64,000 bases of DNA from Zoogloea sp021286885 (GTDB taxonomy: Bacteria; Pseudomonadota; Gammaproteobacteria; Burkholderiales; Rhodocyclaceae): NCBI RefSeq assembly GCF_041915215.1, contig NZ_JAYSBV010000001.1. One strand, 5' to 3'. How positions within the stretch are numbered: position 1 is the first letter of the stretch; the number at the start of each line of letters is the position of its first letter. Positions 24,189-31,229 of the stretch are shown here, piece after piece. The notes below the pieces were generated by a model. It searched no databases, had not been told where the DNA came from, and worked only from the letters and a program-made list of their open reading frames with translations. The position numbers and the translations under genes were made by a program.

Positions 24189-25457
24189 ATGCTTGTTTCA
24201 GGCACCATGGAGCCCATACTCCCCAACGATACGGAGCTGATTCCGCTCCTGGAGTTGGCCGCAGATCTGCGCACCGAGTGCGCCACGCTGGGCGCCCCGA
24301 TCGGTCAGGAATCCCGTCTGGCCCTGGGCCCGCTCTTGCGGGCCATAAACGCTTACTACACCAATAAAATCGAAGGGCAGCACACCTACCCCGCAGACCT
24401 GGAAACCGCCATGGCCCGGAAGTTTTCGGATGACCAGGAGATCCAGCGCCGGCAGACCCTGGCCCTCGCCCATATGGAGCTGGAAGCCGAGCTGGAGCAG
24501 GAAGCCCGCAGCGCCGCCTGGAACACCCTGTTCAGCCCCGCCTGGATTACCGGGCTCCATGCCCGGCTGTATCAACGCCTGGACGAAAGCAGTCGGGTGA
24601 TCTGCGATGCCCAGGGTACACCTCGGGGCATCATGCAGCCGGGCGCCCTGCGCGGCCCTCAGGAATGGGTAAAAGTGGGTGCCCATCAGGCACCCGACCC
24701 CGCCCACGTGCCCGAGCTGCTGGAACACCTCCGCTTCCGTTATGGGGCCGAACACCTGCGCCCCACCACACGGCTGGTGGTGGCAGGTGCGACACTGCAC
24801 CGACTCGCCTGGATACACCCCTTCCCTGATGGCAACGGGCGCGTCAGCCGCCTGCACAACCATGTGCTGCTCAGCCAGCTCGGGCTCACCGAAGGCCTAT
24901 GGTCGCCCATGCGGGGCCTGGCCCGAGGCCAGCAGGCATACTACGCAGCCCTGCACCAGGCGGATCTGCCCCGACGCAACGATACCGATGGGCGGGGCGC
25001 CCTCAGTTCCCGGGGGCTGACGGACTTCATCCAATTCTGGCTGGACATCTGCCTCGACCAAGTCCGCTTCATGGGCGCCAGCCTGGCCCTAGACACCCTC
25101 CAAAGCCGCTACATCAGCCTGGCCCTGCAAGTGCTTTACGACTACGGACGCGGCCAAAGCAGCGCCTCGCGCACGACCCTGGAGCCCCAAGCGCTGGGCA
25201 AAGCCCTGTACCAGCTTTTCCGCCAGGGGCGCATGGAGCGGGGCAGCTTCAAATCCATGCTAAACACCTCAGACCGCAGTGCGAGCCGGATTGTCTCCAC
25301 CCTGACTGAACAGGGCCTGGTGCGCTCCGCCTCCCGGGTCGCCAGACTGGAGCCCGGCCTGCCGTTTTTCAGCCTGCGCTTTCTGTTCCCCGGGCTATGG
25401 CCCGAGGCAGAAGGAATCGCCCTGCCCCTGGCCCGGCCCCGCCCCATGGCCGAGTAA
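24189..25457 (+). CDS. Fic family AMP-transferase-like protein with N-terminal inhibitory helix
   Basis: A 422-residue Fic protein. The active-site motif H-P-F-P-D-G-N-G-R lies at about residues 210-218, matching H-x-F-x-(D/E)-G-N-G-R-x-x-R completely, with the flap upstream. An N-terminal T-N-K-I-E-G (58-63) fits the class II inhibitory helix (S/T)-x-x-x-E-(G/N), so activity is probably autoinhibited with no separate antitoxin. The C-terminal region (about 340-410) contains a winged-helix-like segment (N-T-S-D-R-S-A-S-R-I-V-S-T-L-T-E-Q-G-L-V), common in this class. The expected activity is AMP transfer to hydroxyl groups of target proteins; the target is unknown. It follows the nos cluster but has its own terminator. 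Confidence 0.92.
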   Translation: MLVSGTMEPILPNDTELIPLLELAADLRTECATLGAPIGQESRLALGPLLRAINAYYTNKIEGQHTYPADLETAMARKFSDDQEIQRRQTLALAHMELEAELEQEARSAAWNTLFSPAWITGLHARLYQRLDESSRVICDAQGTPRGIMQPGALRGPQEWVKVGAHQAPDPAHVPELLEHLRFRYGAEHLRPTTRLVVAGATLHRLAWIHPFPDGNGRVSRLHNHVLLSQLGLTEGLWSPMRGLARGQQAYYAALHQADLPRRNDTDGRGALSSRGLTDFIQFWLDICLDQVRFMGASLALDTLQSRYISLALQVLYDYGRGQSSASRTTLEPQALGKALYQLFRQGRMERGSFKSMLNTSDRSASRIVSTLTEQGLVRSASRVARLEPGLPFFSLRFLFPGLWPEAEGIALPLARPRPMAE

Positions 25458-25474
25458 ACAGGCCGAGTAAACAC

Positions 25475-25507
25475 AAAAAACCCGGCCACATGCGTGCCGG
25501 GTTTTTT
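25475..25507. terminator. Bidirectional terminator between Fic and cytochrome c genes
   Basis: AAAAAACCCGGC (25475-25485 region) pairs with GCCGGGTTTTTT (to 25507), with A/T runs on both sides, between two converging genes. Confidence 0.9.
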
Positions 25508-25547
25508 GCTATCGCAGCAGCGCCCGAAGGCGGGCTGGGCGCTAGGT

Positions 25548-25940
25548 TTAGCGCCCCTGGGCCACGATGTAATCCACCGCCGCCTTCACATCGGCATCGC
25601 TCAACGAGGGGTTGCCGCCCTTGGCGGGCATGGCGCCCTTGTCGCCGCTGAAGCCTTCAATGGCGTGCTTGTACAGCAGATCCGGGCCCTGGGCGATGCG
25701 CGGGGCCCAATCAGGCTTGTCGCCCAGCTTGGGCGCACCGGCCACGCCGGTCTGGTGGCACATGGCGCAGGTGTTCTTGAATACCTCGGCGCCCTTGGCG
25801 CCATCCACCGGGGCGGCGGGGGCCGGAGCCGCGGCCACCGGAGCAGGCGCGGGAGCCACAGCGGGGGTTGGGTGTTCGGACTTGCCACAGGCGGCCAGCA
25901 GGCCAGCGAGCAGCGGAATGAGCAGCAGTTGGGTACGCAT
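25548..25940 (-). CDS. Cytochrome c5-like lipoprotein
   Basis: A 130-residue monohaem cytochrome c. The lipobox L-L-A-A-C places the acylated cysteine at residue 18. A Pro/Ala-rich linker (about 23-45) leads to a class I cytochrome domain with haem motif C-A-M-C-H at 58-62 and the likely axial methionine in G-A-M-P-A-K-G-G (about 103). The spacing and C-terminal D-V-K-A-A-V-D-Y-I match cytochrome c5/c555. It probably shuttles electrons at the outer face of the inner membrane or on the outer membrane in respiratory chains, which suits the denitrification genes nearby, but no specific partner is shown. Confidence 0.9.
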   Translation of the reverse strand: MRTQLLLIPLLAGLLAACGKSEHPTPAVAPAPAPVAAAPAPAAPVDGAKGAEVFKNTCAMCHQTGVAGAPKLGDKPDWAPRIAQGPDLLYKHAIEGFSGDKGAMPAKGGNPSLSDADVKAAVDYIVAQGR

Positions 25941-26172
25941 GATCTTGTTCTAGGTAGAATTTGGAAGCGGTGCTGTTCCGTTACCGGAACAGGCCTGCAT
26001 CCTATGCGTCATCAAACCATTCAAACCTTAACATCCATCAAGACTGGGTAAAAATGACAGCCAACACACCCGGCGGCCCACCCAGGGCCGGCTGAAACCC
26101 TGTTGCCATCTTGCTGCAACATGGGCCGGGCCCAATGGCGGCCCGGATCAGCTCGCCGCCCTCATACTGCCC

Positions 26173-26646
26173 ATGGCCGCCAAACTTCGCCCGCCCAGCG
26201 TGGAACTGTTGGATACCCGCAACCCCGCCGATCTGGCCGCCACCGTTGCGCTGCTGGCCCAGGCTTTTCACAACCCGGAGCGCTATGGCCCCGAGCGCCT
26301 GCACGACGAGGTGCAGCACCGCAGCGGCCCCCATTACCGCCACTTTTTTGTGGCCCGGCGCCAAGGAGAAATCATCGGTGTGGGCGGGCTGAAAGCCGCC
26401 GACTGGGCGAGTGCCACCCACATCCTTTACCTCTCGGCAGTGGCCGAACATGCCCGGGGCCAGGGCGTGGCCCGAGCGCTGATCGAAGCGCGCATTGCGT
26501 GGGTGAAAGCCCACCACCTGGCGGGCCGCATTCTGGTATCCACCCCCCGCCCCAAACGCTTCCGCCGGCTGGGCTTCAAACCCGTAGGCAAGCCCGTGGG
26601 CGAAGAACGCCAGCTGATGCGGCTGGAGTTTGGGGCGGAGGGATAG
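26173..26646 (+). CDS. GNAT family N-acetyltransferase
   Basis: A 157-residue single-domain acetyltransferase. The central strand and acetyl-CoA-binding loop are recognisable: I-L-Y-L-S-A-V-A-E-H-A-R-G-Q-G-V-A-R-A-L-I (about 84-104) contains the R/Q-x-x-G-x-G/A motif. The C-terminal R-R-L-G-F-K-P-V-G is the usual GNAT motif B end. The substrate cannot be deduced. It stands alone, with an AT-rich gap downstream. Confidence 0.8.
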   Translation: MAAKLRPPSVELLDTRNPADLAATVALLAQAFHNPERYGPERLHDEVQHRSGPHYRHFFVARRQGEIIGVGGLKAADWASATHILYLSAVAEHARGQGVARALIEARIAWVKAHHLAGRILVSTPRPKRFRRLGFKPVGKPVGEERQLMRLEFGAEG

Positions 26647-27039
26647 ATCCAAGACGCTTCAGTCCTCAGGCATTTCGACAATAGCCAACAATCCAATCCA
26701 CCGCCATGCCGACCTAATTTTCCCGCCCCCCTGCGGCGCGGAAAATCTAACCAAATCTGGTTTAGGTGGAATTTCGGGATGCGACACCTACTGAGCCCCC
26801 CAAAAGCGCACTACCGCCATTTAAATTCAAATAAAAACAAATTAATAATATTCTTAAACTATGACAATAGAGTCAACCGCATTCGAATTAAATGCGCTAC
26901 ATTCAAATCAACCCGCCAACTTGCAGAGACTGCTACGCAAATCCGAAAAAACATCAAAAACATTCATCCTTTTAGGATTGATGAGATAGCCGCATCAGCA
27001 ATCCTGCAAAACCACTCAAGCGGCAGCCAAGGTGAGAAA
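26647..27039. other. AT-rich intergenic region without a gene
   Basis: This stretch of 393 bp is much richer in A and T than the surroundings. Frames through it are not protein-like, and the annotated start of the following secreted protein is at 27040. It probably holds that gene's promoter and marks the left edge of an acquired segment. Confidence 0.6.
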
Positions 27040-27528
27040 ATGAAAAAATCAAATCGTTTCTATTTGAGTATCATGGCTTTTTCACTGTCTTCCGCCATAC
27101 ACGCAGCAGGAGGCAACGGCATGACATGGGCCACCCATTCCCATGACAACTCGCTGGGGATTGACAAAGTAAGCTGCAGCAACTGCAATGCCTACCAAGG
27201 AGAAACCAGCTGCAAAGTGAGCCTACCCGTTTTATGCACCAGAATAGATAACGCACCACGCCCCGCTTACACCGCCACCCCCTCGGAATATTATGACGGA
27301 TGGAGTGGCGGGCACATTGCTACAACCATGCCAGTTCAAGGCACGTCGTTATCAACCGCAACGACCGGCGACCAACTATGCCGAGCCACTTTCGGTGATG
27401 GCTGGAGAATGGCTGAGTTTCACGATGGAAACGGTGGATGGAGTTTCCGTGCCTATGGTTACATTCGCAACGACCAACGCTTTTGGGTACGCATCAACGA
27501 TCAGCCTGCAAACTGCTGGAATCCCTAA
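27040..27528 (+). CDS. Secreted cysteine-containing orphan protein, low GC
   Basis: A 162-residue exported protein starting at ATG 27040 with AAGGTGAG immediately upstream. The signal peptide covers about residues 1-22 (M-K-K start, ending H-A-A). The mature part has six cysteines: C-S-N-C near 46-49, then near 58 and 66, one in Q-L-C-R-A-T, and one in A-N-C-W-N-P at the C-terminus, suggesting disulfides. The last 50 residues (F-G-D-G-W-R-M-A-E-F-H-D-G and F-W-V-R-I-N-D-Q-P-A-N-C-W) look like a compact C-type-lectin-like or fibrinogen-like fold, but that is a guess. Base composition is clearly lower in GC than neighbours, which suggests recent transfer. Confidence 0.8.
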   Translation: MKKSNRFYLSIMAFSLSSAIHAAGGNGMTWATHSHDNSLGIDKVSCSNCNAYQGETSCKVSLPVLCTRIDNAPRPAYTATPSEYYDGWSGGHIATTMPVQGTSLSTATTGDQLCRATFGDGWRMAEFHDGNGGWSFRAYGYIRNDQRFWVRINDQPANCWNP

Positions 27529-27601
27529 CACCTCAAAAAAATTTTAGCACGGCGACCTCAAGACTGAAGTACCACCCACACATCTCCGTTCTAAAAATCC
27601 T

Positions 27602-27645
27602 AACGGGAAAGTGCCTTTTGAATAGGCATCTTTCCCGTTTATTTT
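27602..27645 (+). terminator. Strong terminator after the secreted orphan
   Basis: AACGGGAAAG(A)TGCC pairs with GGCAT-CTTTCCCGTT and is followed by TATTTTTAA, 74 bp after the stop codon. Confidence 0.85.
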
Positions 27646-27698
27646 TAAAATCCATTGACCACACCTAGGCACCACAGGATCAACACGCTCATACCCAT

Positions 27699-28208
27699 CT
27701 AAAACGTGTCACCTTTGGGCGCTCCCTTATCCCCCAACCACTTCCCGACCGGCACCTCGCCCTTGCGGTCGAAGTCGGTGCTGCCCCAGTAGGCGATGCG
27801 GGCCTGGCCCTTGAGGCGGTAGGAGAGATCGCCGCCGCCCTGCAGGAGCTGGCCGGCCTGGCGCAGGATGCGGCCCAGGCCGGTGCTGAGGCTCACATCC
27901 ACCACCCCTTCGCCGTGGGCGGGGATGCGGGCGGGGGCGGCGGAATGGCCAGTGCCGAAGGGCTGGCCGTTGAGTTCCACCTCAAAATCCAGCCCCTCCA
28001 GATCCAACGGCACGGCATTGGGGTTGCGTACCCGCAGGCCGAGCAGGAAGCGCGGTTCCAGCAGATTGGCGTTTTGCAGGCGCACCGAGGCGAGGCTGAT
28101 TTCGGGCTTCTGCCAGCCCAGGCCCACACTGGCGCACCCCGCCAGCAGGGCCGGAAGGGCCAGCGCACCGGCCAGGAGCAGACGGCGACGGGTCAGACGG
28201 CTGGGCAT
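27699..28208 (-). CDS. LEA14-like (WHy domain) lipoprotein
   Basis: A 169-residue lipoprotein: the leader ends L-L-A-G-C-A, and its R-R-R-L-L-L-A-G start is somewhat Tat-like. The mature part is a water-stress/hypersensitive-response (LEA type 2) domain: V-R-L-Q-N-A-N-L-L-E-P-R-F-L-L-G-L-R-V-R-N-P-N-A-V-P-L. The family is a widespread small beta-sandwich lipoprotein with unknown function in proteobacteria. It overlaps the 3' end of the upstream dehydrogenase gene by 16 bp and is the last gene of a three-gene leftward unit. Confidence 0.85.
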   Translation of the reverse strand: MPSRLTRRRLLLAGALALPALLAGCASVGLGWQKPEISLASVRLQNANLLEPRFLLGLRVRNPNAVPLDLEGLDFEVELNGQPFGTGHSAAPARIPAHGEGVVDVSLSTGLGRILRQAGQLLQGGGDLSYRLKGQARIAYWGSTDFDRKGEVPVGKWLGDKGAPKGDTF

Positions 28209-29083
28209 GGGGGCTCCAATACTTTGAGCAGGCTGGCGGTGTCATCAAACCCACCGCCCACGGCCATGAGCGCGTTGAGCTGCTGCCAGGTCTGGGCCGC
28301 CACCGGCAGGGGGGCGCCGAGCTGGCGGGCTTCTTCCAGCAGGATCGCAAAATCCTTGTGATGCAGGCGGGACTGGATGCCGGCGGCAAAATCGCGCCGT
28401 GCCATGCGCCCGCCCATCACGTCCAGCACCCGGGAAGCCGCCGAACCGCCCATCAGGGCTTCGCGCACCCGGGCGAGATCCACCCCGTGGGCGCCGGCCA
28501 GGCGCATGGCCTCGGCGCAGGCCTGGATGGCGTTCACCATGATCATCTGATTGCAGGCCTTGGCCACCTGCCCGGCTCCAGCGGGGCCCACGTGCACCAC
28601 CGTACGGCCCAGGCAGTCCAACAGGGGGCGTACCCGCGCCAGATCGGCGGCCTCACCCCCGGCCATGATGGCGAGGGTGGCCTCCCGGGCGCCGACTTCA
28701 CCCCCGGACACCGGCGCATCCAGCCAGCCCACGCCCAGGCGCTGGTAATGGGCGGCCAGCCTGCGGGCGCTGCCCGGGGCGATGGTGCTCATGTCCACAT
28801 GGATGCTGCCCGGCGCAAAGCCCTGGGCGAGGCCCTCCGGCCCGAGGGCCAGGGCCTCCACATCGGCGCTGGCGGTGATGATGGAAATCACCACCTCGCA
28901 CTCGGCGGCCAGCTGGGCCGGGGTGGCGCACAGACGGGCGCCGGCTGCCACCAGGGGCGCGGCGCTTTCCGGGCGACGGGCCCAGACGGCCAGCTCATGC
29001 CCTGCCGCCAGCAGGTGGCCCGCCATGGGCAGCCCCATCACGCCCAGGCCCACAAAGCCGACCTTCATCGCTCCAGACGCCAT
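28193..29083 (-). CDS. NAD(P)-dependent beta-hydroxyacid dehydrogenase (HIBADH/GarR family), copy 2
   Basis: A 296-residue oxidoreductase of the 3-hydroxyisobutyrate dehydrogenase/tartronate semialdehyde reductase family. The Rossmann motif G-F-V-G-L-G-V-M-G-x-P-M is at the N-terminus, D-A-P-V-S-G-G near 120 is the substrate-binding motif, and G-A-G-Q-V-A-K-A-C-N-Q (about 165-175) contains the catalytic lysine. Start ATG 29083 follows GGGGGA and lies 3 bp after the stop of the related upstream gene. The substrate is unknown; glyoxylate/succinic-semialdehyde reductase is a plausible alternative. Confidence 0.9.
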   Translation of the reverse strand: MASGAMKVGFVGLGVMGLPMAGHLLAAGHELAVWARRPESAAPLVAAGARLCATPAQLAAECEVVISIITASADVEALALGPEGLAQGFAPGSIHVDMSTIAPGSARRLAAHYQRLGVGWLDAPVSGGEVGAREATLAIMAGGEAADLARVRPLLDCLGRTVVHVGPAGAGQVAKACNQMIMVNAIQACAEAMRLAGAHGVDLARVREALMGGSAASRVLDVMGGRMARRDFAAGIQSRLHHKDFAILLEEARQLGAPLPVAAQTWQQLNALMAVGGGFDDTASLLKVLEPPCPAV

Positions 29084-29086
29084 GGT

Positions 29087-29959
29087 TTATTCCCCCGAGA
29101 GCTGTTCGAGCAGCTTGAGGGCCGCGATGGAATCTTCCTCGCCCATGCCGCTGCCCACCAGCGCATTAAAGAGCTGGGCGGTGGCGGCGCTGCTGGGCAG
29201 CATGAGGCCCAGACGGTGGGCTTCCTGCATCACGATGTTCATATCTTTCTGGTGCATCCAGGCCTTGAAGCCGGGCTTGAAGTTACGGTCCAGCATGCGC
29301 TGGCCGTGGTTTTCGAGGATGCGGCTATAGGCAAAGCCGCCCAGCAGGGCTTCCCGCACCCGGGCGGCATCCACCCCGCTCTTGCGCGCAAAGTTGAAGG
29401 CCTCGGCCACCGCCATCACCCCCACGCCGGTCAGGATCTGGTTGCAGGCCTTGGCCACCTGCCCGGCCCCGGAGGCGCCAATCAGGGTGGCCGCCTTGCC
29501 CAGGCAGGCAAAGGCCGGCTGCACGCGTGCAAAGGCCGCCGCATCGCCGCCCACCATGATGGTCAGGGCGCCGTTGATGGCCCCCACCTCGCCCCCCGAC
29601 ACGGGCGCATCCAGCATGGTGATGCCACGCTCGGCCAGCCGGGCGGCGATGGACTGGGCCGCCGCCGAGGCGATGGTGCTCATATCCACAAAGATCAGGC
29701 CCGGGCGGGCACCTTCGGCCACGCCTGCGGCCCCCAGGGCCACCTGTTCCACGTCAGCCGCATCGGCCACCATCGAGAACACCACATCGCAACGGGCGGC
29801 CACATCGGCAGCACTGGCCCCGGCCTGGGCACCCGCTTCGAGCAGCGGCGCCATGGATTCGGCCCGGCGGGCCCATACGCACACTTCAAACCCGCCCTTG
29901 ATCAGATTGAGGGCCATTGGCCGCCCCATGATGCCCAAACCCACGAAACCCAGCTTCAT
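29087..29959 (-). CDS. NAD(P)-dependent beta-hydroxyacid dehydrogenase (HIBADH/GarR family), copy 1
   Basis: A 290-residue paralogue of the gene downstream, arranged head-to-tail with only 3 bp between them. It has G-F-V-G-L-G-I-M-G-R-P-M at the N-terminus, D-A-P-V-S-G-G-E-V-G-A near 120, and G-A-G-Q-V-A-K-A-C-N-Q with the catalytic lysine. ATG 29959 is chosen because AAGGG lies 6 bases upstream; ATG 29965 overlaps that site. Tandem copies suggest gene duplication followed by substrate divergence. Confidence 0.9.
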   Translation of the reverse strand: MKLGFVGLGIMGRPMALNLIKGGFEVCVWARRAESMAPLLEAGAQAGASAADVAARCDVVFSMVADAADVEQVALGAAGVAEGARPGLIFVDMSTIASAAAQSIAARLAERGITMLDAPVSGGEVGAINGALTIMVGGDAAAFARVQPAFACLGKAATLIGASGAGQVAKACNQILTGVGVMAVAEAFNFARKSGVDAARVREALLGGFAYSRILENHGQRMLDRNFKPGFKAWMHQKDMNIVMQEAHRLGLMLPSSAATAQLFNALVGSGMGEEDSIAALKLLEQLSGE

Positions 29960-30105
29960 CTGCATCCCTTTCAAATCGGTTTAAAACCCGCAAGGGCATG
30001 AGACTAGCGGCGCGGCGCGGCGCTGGCAATCGGGGCGCGCCCTGCCAGGGCGGAGCCGATCCGCTACACTGCGCCCTGTTCATTTTTCAGCCAGACCGAG
30101 CCCCC

Positions 30106-31026
30106 ATGTCTTACGCAGCCCTCATCAAGGAAATCGGACGCGGCCCGAAAGGGTCACGCCCCATCACCGCCGACCAGGCCGAAGCCCTGTTTGGCGCCAT
30201 GCTGGACGGCCAGGTGCCGGATCTGGAGCTGGGCGCCATCATCCTCTCCATGCGCATCAAGTCCGAAAGCCCCGACGAGCTGCTCGGCTTCCAGCGCGCC
30301 CTGGATGCCCGCACCGCCCAGCTCCAGGTGCCGGCAGGCCCCCGCACCGTGATTCTGCCCACCTACAACGGCGCCCGGCGCCAGCCCAATCTGATGCCCC
30401 TGCTGGCCCTGCTGCTGGCGCGGGAAGGGGTGCCAGTGCTGATCCAGGGGCGGCACGATTTTGAAACCCGGGTGAGTCCGTTCGAACTGCTCGATGCGCT
30501 GGAGATCCGCCCCGCCGCCAACCTGGCCGAAGCCGAAGCCCAGCTGGCCGGGCCGCGCATCGCCTGTCTCAACCTGGAAACCCTGGCCCCGGGCCTGGTG
30601 CGTCTGCTCGCCCTGCGCCCACGCCTGGGCGTGCGCAGCAGCGCCCATACGCTTGCCAAGCTGCTCGACCCGGCCCAGGGGCGCAGCCTGCGGGTGGTGT
30701 CCGTCACCCACCCCGAGTACCTGGAGCGGATGCACACCCACCTGTGCGCCCTGGGCGGCCACGCCATGCTGCTGCGCGGCACCGAGGGCGAAGCCTTCGC
30801 CAACCCGCGCCGCCGGCCCCGGCTGGAGGTATTTGCGGGGGGCTGTGCCCGCACCGCTTTTGAAGCCGAAGAAGGCGGCGCAGCGCCCATCCCCGAGGTG
30901 CCCGACACCCCCGAAGTGGCCGCCAACGCAGCCCTGATCCGCGCCATGCTGGCCGGCACAACGCCCATCCCCCAACCCATCCTGGACCAGTGCGCCGCCC
31001 TGGTGGCCCTGAGCCACGAAGCCTGA
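30106..31026 (+). CDS. ybiB: YbiB family DNA-binding protein (anthranilate phosphoribosyltransferase fold)
   Basis: A 306-residue protein of the TrpD2/YbiB family, which has the anthranilate phosphoribosyltransferase fold but binds DNA and lacks that enzyme activity in E. coli. The N-terminal helical domain (I-T-A-D-Q-A-E-A-L-F-G-A-M-L-D-G-Q-V-P-D-L-E-L-G-A-I-I-L-S-M-R) and the later V-R-S-S-A-H-T-L-A-K-L-L segment fit the family. The PRPP-binding glycine loop of true TrpD is not seen: P-T-Y-N-G-A-R-R-Q-P-N replaces it. ybiB genes often neighbour nitrate-assimilation genes in beta- and gammaproteobacteria, as here with nasA. A terminator separates the two. Confidence 0.88.
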   Translation: MSYAALIKEIGRGPKGSRPITADQAEALFGAMLDGQVPDLELGAIILSMRIKSESPDELLGFQRALDARTAQLQVPAGPRTVILPTYNGARRQPNLMPLLALLLAREGVPVLIQGRHDFETRVSPFELLDALEIRPAANLAEAEAQLAGPRIACLNLETLAPGLVRLLALRPRLGVRSSAHTLAKLLDPAQGRSLRVVSVTHPEYLERMHTHLCALGGHAMLLRGTEGEAFANPRRRPRLEVFAGGCARTAFEAEEGGAAPIPEVPDTPEVAANAALIRAMLAGTTPIPQPILDQCAALVALSHEA

Positions 31027-31141
31027 GTCCGGCCCCGCCCCAGGCTGGTGCGCCCAGCGTTGCACCCGCCTTCGGGCAGGACGCCAGGCCCGCTTACGGT
31101 GCATTGCCGCCCCAATACAGGGCAAAAATGCCCCACCCCCG

Positions 31142-31182
31142 CCGCCCAAACCGCTGATTTCAGAGGGTTTGGGCGGTTTTTT
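31142..31182 (+). terminator. Strong terminator between ybiB and nasA
   Basis: CCGCCCAAACC pairs with GGTTTGGGCGG and is followed by six T residues. It ends 3 bp before the sigma-54 promoter of nasA, so it insulates nasA from ybiB transcription. Confidence 0.9.
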
Positions 31183-31185
31183 ACG

Positions 31186-31201
31186 TGGCACATGGCTTGC
31201 T
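31186..31201 (+). promoter_or_regulatory. Sigma-54 promoter of nasA
   Basis: TGGCAC at 31186-31191 and TTGCT at 31197-31201 match the -24/-12 consensus TGGCACG-N4-TTGCW with exact spacing (GG at 31187-31188, GC at 31199-31200). Transcription would begin near 31212, leaving an 18-base leader with an AAGGAG site before the ATG at 31230. Half-sites resembling NtrC boxes, TGCACC at 31061 and GGTGCA at 31098, lie upstream. Confidence 0.82.
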
Positions 31202-31229
31202 TTGGGACTCCTGACCCCAAGGAGTACCC

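Noticed and set aside
31142..31182. Possible nitrate-responsive antitermination leader of nasA
   Set aside because: The sigma-54 promoter lies downstream of this hairpin, so it is not inside the nasA transcript from that promoter.
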